From Flammeovirgaceae bacterium (lineage in GTDB: Bacteria; Bacteroidota; Bacteroidia; Cytophagales; Cyclobacteriaceae): a stretch of 64,000 bases of DNA. Below the pieces are notes generated by a model, which was given only the letters and a program-made list of their open reading frames with translations, was not told the origin of the DNA and made no database searches. This document shows, one piece after another, positions 60,855 to 64,000 of the stretch. The stretch covers positions 62,001 to 126,000 of the forward strand of contig JADJMA010000023.1 of NCBI GenBank assembly GCA_016709845.1. Direction: 5' to 3'. The position numbers and the translations under genes are program-made. The stretch's first letter is position 1, and each line of letters starts with the position of its first letter.

Positions 60855-62651
60855 TTACTTCTTCTTACTCGCCTTCCGCGCCTCTTCACTGGCCTTCATG
60901 GCTTGTTCTAGTTTGCTCATGAAGCTGGATTTTTTACCCGTTCCCCCACCGGCTAACATCTTCTTTTTGTGATCTTCCATCACGGCTATGATTTTGTCTT
61001 CATCAACAAAACGCTTGATGATCGCCTGTTGGGCAAACGTTATGAGGTTGGAAACAAAGTAATAGAAACTTAACCCGGCCGAAAAAGAGTTGAGTACAAA
61101 CATAAAAATTACGGGCATAATCATCCCCATGGATTTCATAGGGCCCTGCACATTGCTGAGCTGATTATTTTGCCAGGTATATATTATAGTTGAGGCTGTC
61201 ATTAACAGCACAAATAAACTTACATGACTTCCATAAACTGGAATGGTGAAGGGTAAGTTGATAATTGAATCGTAAGTAGAAAGATCTTCGGCCCACAGAA
61301 ATGGTTTTTGTCGCAACTCAATGGAAACAGGGAAGAAATAAAACATAGAGAAAAGAATCGGCATTTGAAGTAAGAGCGGAATACAGCCACTAAAGGGATT
61401 AACCCCCGCCTGTTGATACAACTTCATCTGATCTTGCTGATTTTGAGTCATGTTCTCTCCGTTCTTTTCCTTAATGAGGTCTAACTCAGGCTTGAGCAAT
61501 TTCATTTTTGCCATCCCCAGATACGACTTATACGAAAGGGGCAGTAAAAGAATTTTTACAAACAAAACAAGGATAACAATGATTAACCCATAGCTGCCGA
61601 CAAAGCCCTCGAGAAAATGAAAAATGGGAATGATAACAAACTTGTTGATCCAAAGCATAGGTGGCCAGCCCAGGTCCAGGTTCCGCGAAAATCCCTCAGC
61701 CACGGTGGGTAGTACCTTATAATCATTCGGACCGAAGTAATAGCGAAACGATGCTTTATTCGTTGAGACATCCTCGGCAGGGATGTATAATTCTAAACTG
61801 GCGTCCTTCACGACCAGCGAATCATGCACATTCGCCACCGTTTTAACTTCTCCGCCCGAAAAAGAATTCTTTGCAAGGATCGCAGAGATAAAAAATTTCT
61901 GGCGTATAGCTACCCATTTGACGGGTGTTGCCAACATTTCCGTTTTAAGATCGGTTGCTGTTTGCGTGAGATGATCAAAGTCTCCATTCACATCATAATA
62001 GTTGATGGTCGTTTTGGTACGACTGTCTGCAATTGCTTTCTCCTGCAAAGGAACCTGATCGTTCCATCGATAGGTGAGATTCTTTCCGCTCAAGACAAGA
62101 TCGGAAGTTTGAATTTGATACCCGATTTGATAGCCGGAAGGGGGAATGGCATACACATGTTTAACAAACCCCGTCTCACTGGTGTTGGCGGTAAGGGTTA
62201 CAAGGGTAGTATCATTTTTTTTCGAACTGCTAACGGAGTAAAAAAGTTTATAAAGATCTACTTCTTTGCCTTCGTAAGTTGTTAGTAGTGAAAAGTGATT
62301 GTTGCCATCTTTAGCAAGATAAAGAGGTGTTTGAGAATAGGTTTTGAATTTCTTTAACTCTACTTCTTTAATAAATCCCTGGTTAGACACTTGAATTCGT
62401 AGGTCCGCATTTTCAATCGAAGTGAGTGACTCATTTCCCGTAAGGAGTGAAGACAAACTACCATACTGCTGCAACACTGCTCCGGAAGGCAAATTGCTTT
62501 TTTGTAGATGTTGTTAAACTATCTTTTTAACAACCGGAGTTGTAACCTCGGCCAGGGCGGCATCGGGTGTTGGTGGCGTGGGCGTTAAATTAAAATACAC
62601 TAAGAGCATTACCGCAATAAGCGTAAGTCCTATGGCCGAATTTCTATCCAT
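60855..62651 (-). CDS. yidC: Membrane protein insertase YidC (frameshifts near the N-terminus)
   Basis: About 599 aa from the ATG at 62651 (MDRNSAIGLTLIAVMLLVYF, first helix). An apparent stop at about 62519 disappears if one A is added (VVKKDSLTTSTKKQF), and the original frame resumes near 62490 (SGAVLQQYGSLSSLLTG). Large periplasmic domain, then LIIVILVLFVKILLLPLSYK, QQAGVNPFSGCIPLLLQMPI and FSAGLSFYYFVSNLITFAQQ, the conserved insertase helices. A basic C-terminal tail can bind ribosomes. Essential. Confidence 0.93.
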
Positions 62652-62691
62652 GATAAATCCTAATTTTAAATACTCTCAAACTTCACTTCCT

Positions 62692-62761
62692 ATTGATAAA
62701 TTAATTGTCAACTGTCAATTGACCACTGTCAATTCTGAATGGTTTCATTTTCAATTGTCAA
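62692..62761. repeat. Degenerate tandem repeats (AATTGTCAACTGTCAATTG type)
   Basis: Imperfect AATTGTCAACTG / CACTGTCAATT units between pyrG and yidC, related to those at 60773. Confidence 0.6.
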
Positions 62762-64000
62762 CTAAATTTTCTTATTATTCATTGCCGCTTCCACAAACTT
62801 CACAAACAGCGGATGCGGAGTAAGTACCGTGCTCTTTAGTTCGGGATGATATTGTACCCCGATAAACCACGGATGATCTTTTAACTCAACAATCTCAACC
62901 AGATTGGTGTCCGGATTAACACCCGTTGCCTTTAAACCAGCTTCTTCCATTTGTTCCAGAAACTTGTTATTGAATTCGTAGCGATGCCGGTGCCGTTCGT
63001 GAATCGTGGTGTCGCCATATATGTGATGCGCCTTCGAACCTTTTTTTATTTTGCAGGTGTAAGCACCTAACCGCATGGTACCCCCTTTGTTGGTAATCTT
63101 CTTTTGTTCTTCCATCATGTCAATGACCGGATGTTTAGACTTTGGATTCAATTCCGTAGTGCTTGCATCAGCCAAATTCAATACATGACGTGAGAATTCA
63201 ACCACGGCACATTGCATGCCCAGACAAATCCCTAAAAAAGGAATTTTATTTTCGCGAACGTATTTAATGGCCTCAATTTTTCCTTCCAGCCCGCGTTCTC
63301 CAAAACCCGGAGCAACCAAAACACCATCCAGATTTCCTAATATGGAAGCTACCGTATCGACATGAATATCTTCGGACGAGATCCACTTCACATTAACCTT
63401 ACAATCATTTTCCGCACCGGCATGAATGAAAGCTTCGGCAATAGACTTATACGCATCGGGCAACGAAACATATTTGCCCACCAACCCGATGGTCACTTCA
63501 TTAATCGGATTCTTTAGTTTTCCTAAAAAGATTTTCCATTGCTCAAGATCGGGCTCTTGCTTAGGGTGCATTTTTAGTTTTGCGAGCACCCGTTCATCCA
63601 GTTTCTCCTTACGCATGAGCATGGGCACATCATAAATCGTGTCCGCATCAATGGCCTCGATAACGGAATTCAGGTTGACATTGCAAAACAACGCCAGTTT
63701 TTTCCGGATTTCCATAGAAAGCGGATGCTCCGTACGGCAAACCAGAATGTCGGGCTGGATCCCATACGATAATAATTCTTTAACGGAATGCTGAGTTGGC
63801 TTGGTCTTTAATTCTTTGGCGGCCTTTAAGTAGGGGATAAGGGTTAGGTGAATAACCAGTGCATTGTTGGAGCCTAAATCCCAGCGCACCTGCCGCACGG
63901 CTTCTACAAAAGGCAAAGATTCAATGTCACCCACCGATCCGCCAATCTCGGTGATGATAAAATCGTACTCACCAGTTTCGCCAAGTAGAAAAATGTTTCT
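62762..64000 (-). CDS. pyrG: CTP synthase, C-terminal part (runs off the window)
   Basis: Amidotransferase making CTP from UTP and glutamine. The visible 413 residues start inside the synthetase domain (ITEIGGSVGDIESLPFVEAV) and include VIEAIDADTIYDVPMLM. The class I glutaminase domain has the catalytic Cys in FLGICLGMQCAVVEFSRHVL and the His/Glu in VQYHPELKS. The frame is open to the right edge. yidC is next downstream. Confidence 0.96.
   Translation of the reverse strand, partial: RNIFLLGETGEYDFIITEIGGSVGDIESLPFVEAVRQVRWDLGSNNALVIHLTLIPYLKAAKELKTKPTQHSVKELLSYGIQPDILVCRTEHPLSMEIRKKLALFCNVNLNSVIEAIDADTIYDVPMLMRKEKLDERVLAKLKMHPKQEPDLEQWKIFLGKLKNPINEVTIGLVGKYVSLPDAYKSIAEAFIHAGAENDCKVNVKWISSEDIHVDTVASILGNLDGVLVAPGFGERGLEGKIEAIKYVRENKIPFLGICLGMQCAVVEFSRHVLNLADASTTELNPKSKHPVIDMMEEQKKITNKGGTMRLGAYTCKIKKGSKAHHIYGDTTIHERHRHRYEFNNKFLEQMEEAGLKATGVNPDTNLVEIVELKDHPWFIGVQYHPELKSTVLTPHPLFVKFVEAAMNNKKI

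Noticed and set aside
62485..62525. In-frame stop in yidC as a real truncation
   Set aside because: yidC is essential, and the sequence between the two shifts reads as a normal linker when one A is added. Sequencing error is simpler.

Overview
The window looks like a piece of chromosome from a Bacteroidota bacterium, most likely of the Cytophagales. The evidence is: AT-rich DNA with few Shine-Dalgarno sites; a TTTG / TAnnTTTG promoter in front of the ribosomal protein genes; families largely confined to the phylum (DUF4290, DUF5683, GSCFA, a NagB-PIG-L fusion); and the gene order parA-parB-DUF5683-dapB-lepB. No rRNA, tRNA, CRISPR array or transposase was seen. The organism is inferred from gene content only.

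The dominant technical feature is sequence error. At least 23 genes, including essential ones (dapB, yidC, parA), are broken by frameshifts. Most are repaired by adding one base to an A/T (sometimes C) run, which points to an under-polished long-read assembly rather than real decay. I report such genes as single CDSs spanning the break. Near 43.7 kb there is a degenerate poly-G tract (35 G, AAA, 26 G) that destroys the start of a higB toxin gene. Beside it lies what looks like the tail of a second murA gene, so this spot may be a mis-join or a strain mosaic.

Layout. 1-7.5 kb (minus): an RND efflux operon (small membrane protein, TetR, membrane protein, DUF302, TolC, adaptor, RND pump), with a TetR-type palindrome just before the first gene. 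7.8-11.9 kb (minus): a ThDP enzyme, an FAD dehydrogenase and a VTT-type membrane protein. 12-16 kb: ilvA, hemerythrin, M14 peptidase. 16-21.5 kb (all minus): an accessory stretch of cupin, DUF4242, PLP decarboxylase, methyltransferase, VOC and DHFR-like genes, separated by related copies of an imperfect inverted-repeat element, like gene cassettes. 21.6-25.4 kb (plus): a tightly coupled operon of amine oxidase, nitrilase-family amidohydrolase and C69 peptidase. 25.4-36 kb (minus): a serine hydrolase, an MFS transporter trailed by a methyltransferase remnant, GH3 and GH29 glycosidases, DUF1003, a YyaL-type thioredoxin protein and GSCFA.

36.2-40.3 kb (plus): anmK, murQ and nagB-PIG-L, which together would convert recovered anhydro-MurNAc to fructose-6-phosphate. 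40.4-43.6 kb: exonuclease III, a PAP2-like protein, a PhyH dioxygenase and an SDR. 43.7-44.3 kb: higBA. 44.3-49.3 kb (minus): a UvrD helicase, DUF4290 and murA (with the Cys-to-Asp change linked to fosfomycin resistance), preceded by a PIN toxin-antitoxin pair. 49.4-51.4 kb (plus): TcmP-like, DUF4442 and DUF3109 genes. 51.4-64 kb: housekeeping genes (rpsF-rpsR-rplI, DUF547, a coiled-coil protein, a methyltransferase, apaG, ung, parA-parB-DUF5683-dapB-lepB, yidC, pyrG), with short degenerate direct repeats filling several intergenic gaps.
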